DNA from: Bradyrhizobium agreste
GTDB taxonomy: Bacteria > Pseudomonadota > Alphaproteobacteria > Rhizobiales > Xanthobacteraceae
Reading direction: 5' to 3'
DNA: 64,000 nt
Assembly: GCF_016031625.1 (NCBI RefSeq)
Contig: NZ_JACCHP010000035.1
Coordinates: forward strand, 1 to 64,000
This document shows positions 63,522 through 64,000 of the stretch, in pieces. Each line of letters opens with the position of its first letter. Positions within the stretch are counted from its first letter, which is position 1. The position numbers and the translations under genes are program-made. Below the pieces are notes generated by a model that made no database searches, had not been told where the DNA came from, and worked only from the letters and a program-made list of their open reading frames with translations.

Positions 63522-64000
63522 ATGAAAAATAAAGCAGCTTCAGGCGGTTACACCAGGAATCGAAGCGCCGGGCCGCTGGCGGCGATCCGCGTTAAGCCTG
63601 CTGCCGGCAATCCGCGCCGGGGCTGGCTGACGGCCGGAGCGCTGACCATCCCGGTTGCGCTGGGGCGAGGCGGCATTCTCGCCAACAAGCGCGAGGGGGA
63701 TGGCGGCACCCCCAGGGGCAGCTTCCGGCCCAGGCAATTGTGGTGGCGGGCCGACCGGCACAGCCGACCCCGGACGTTCCTGCCGGCCCGGATGATCACC
63801 GGCGTGGACGCCTGGTGCGAGGATCCGCGGGACCGCCATTACAACCAGAGCATCCGGCTCGGCGAGGGGCAGGGCGGCGACCGGCTCCAGCGCGCCGACC
63901 ATCTCTACGACTTCATCATCGAGATCGACCACAACACCCGACCCCGCATCGCCGGCCGCGGCAGCGCGGTGTTCCTGCACCTTGCCCGCGACAATTTCGG
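63522..64000 (+). CDS. L,D-transpeptidase family protein, partial (runs off the window)
   Basis: An open frame from ATG 63522 continues to the last base. It reads 'GWLTAGALTIPVALGRGGI', 'GDGGTPRGSFRPRQLWWRAD', 'WCEDPRDRHYNQSI' and 'GSAVFLHLAR', which matches the N-terminal part of the YkuD-type L,D-transpeptidases without signal peptide found next to this regulator type. The catalytic Cys would lie beyond the window end. It is divergent from the CenR-like gene. Confidence 0.85.
   Translation, partial: MKNKAASGGYTRNRSAGPLAAIRVKPAAGNPRRGWLTAGALTIPVALGRGGILANKREGDGGTPRGSFRPRQLWWRADRHSRPRTFLPARMITGVDAWCEDPRDRHYNQSIRLGEGQGGDRLQRADHLYDFIIEIDHNTRPRIAGRGSAVFLHLARDNF

Overview
The window looks like a chromosomal segment of a Bradyrhizobium-like alphaproteobacterium (Rhizobiales). 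The evidence is high GC outside a few patches, a heme/mitofilin cluster next to tsaD-gpsA, a UbiH/VisC-type ubiquinone hydroxylase gene, tandem glnK-amtB pairs, a CenR-like response regulator, and many copies of palindromic intergenic repeats typical of that genus. No rRNA operon, CRISPR array or prophage was seen. Two tRNA genes are present: Thr-CGT and Gly-GCC, both on the minus strand.

Layout. 0-0.7 kb: 3' end of an IS481-like transposase and a second transposase-tail remnant, directly downstream of tRNA-Thr. 0.8-4.6 kb: minus-strand hemD, mitofilin-like gene and hemY. 4.8-7.3 kb: tsaD-gpsA-EVE. 7.3-11.6 kb: a lower-GC accessory cassette of three same-strand genes: a SERAC1-like serine esterase, a 779-residue exported protein with no recognised family, and a small two-helix membrane protein resembling SLATT effectors. 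11.8-17.9 kb: class III cyclase, SRPBCC protein, topoisomerase IB, acsA, an L,D-transpeptidase. 18-20 kb: membrane-anchored nuclease and an unusual PRMT-like methyltransferase. 20.2-26 kb: chemoreceptor, then a sulfotransferase-like gene joined to cysD-cysNC. 26-31.4 kb: SDHAF4-like gene, rsmB, heparinase-like gene, and purH behind a ZTP riboswitch. 31.5-39.4 kb: transporters, gamma-glutamyltransferase, GST/DUF2239 divergent pair, MATE pump, isomerase, panE-like gene. 39.6-43 kb: broken cytochrome c, epimerase, tRNA-Gly, cnoX, LON-domain gene. 43-48 kb: MHYT-GGDEF-EAL protein, an iron-regulated-looking PepSY/cytochrome b561 pair, a TetR regulator with its divergent membrane gene. 48-56 kb: ubiquinone hydroxylase, tesB, GYF_2 membrane protein, glnK-amtB twice, GFA protein. 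56.4-64 kb: dapC-like aminotransferase, ftsK, lolA, xthA, cNMP-binding protein, CenR-like regulator, and the start of another L,D-transpeptidase.

How they work together. Most genes are housekeeping: heme and ubiquinone synthesis, tRNA and rRNA modification, purine synthesis, nitrogen sensing and ammonium uptake, cell division and envelope upkeep. The sulfotransferase-cysD-cysNC operon would make activated sulfate (PAPS) and use it on an unknown acceptor. The best candidate for an undescribed system is the 7.3-11.6 kb cassette. The pairing of a cytosolic hydrolase with a small membrane effector suggests, but does not prove, a defence or stress-death function.
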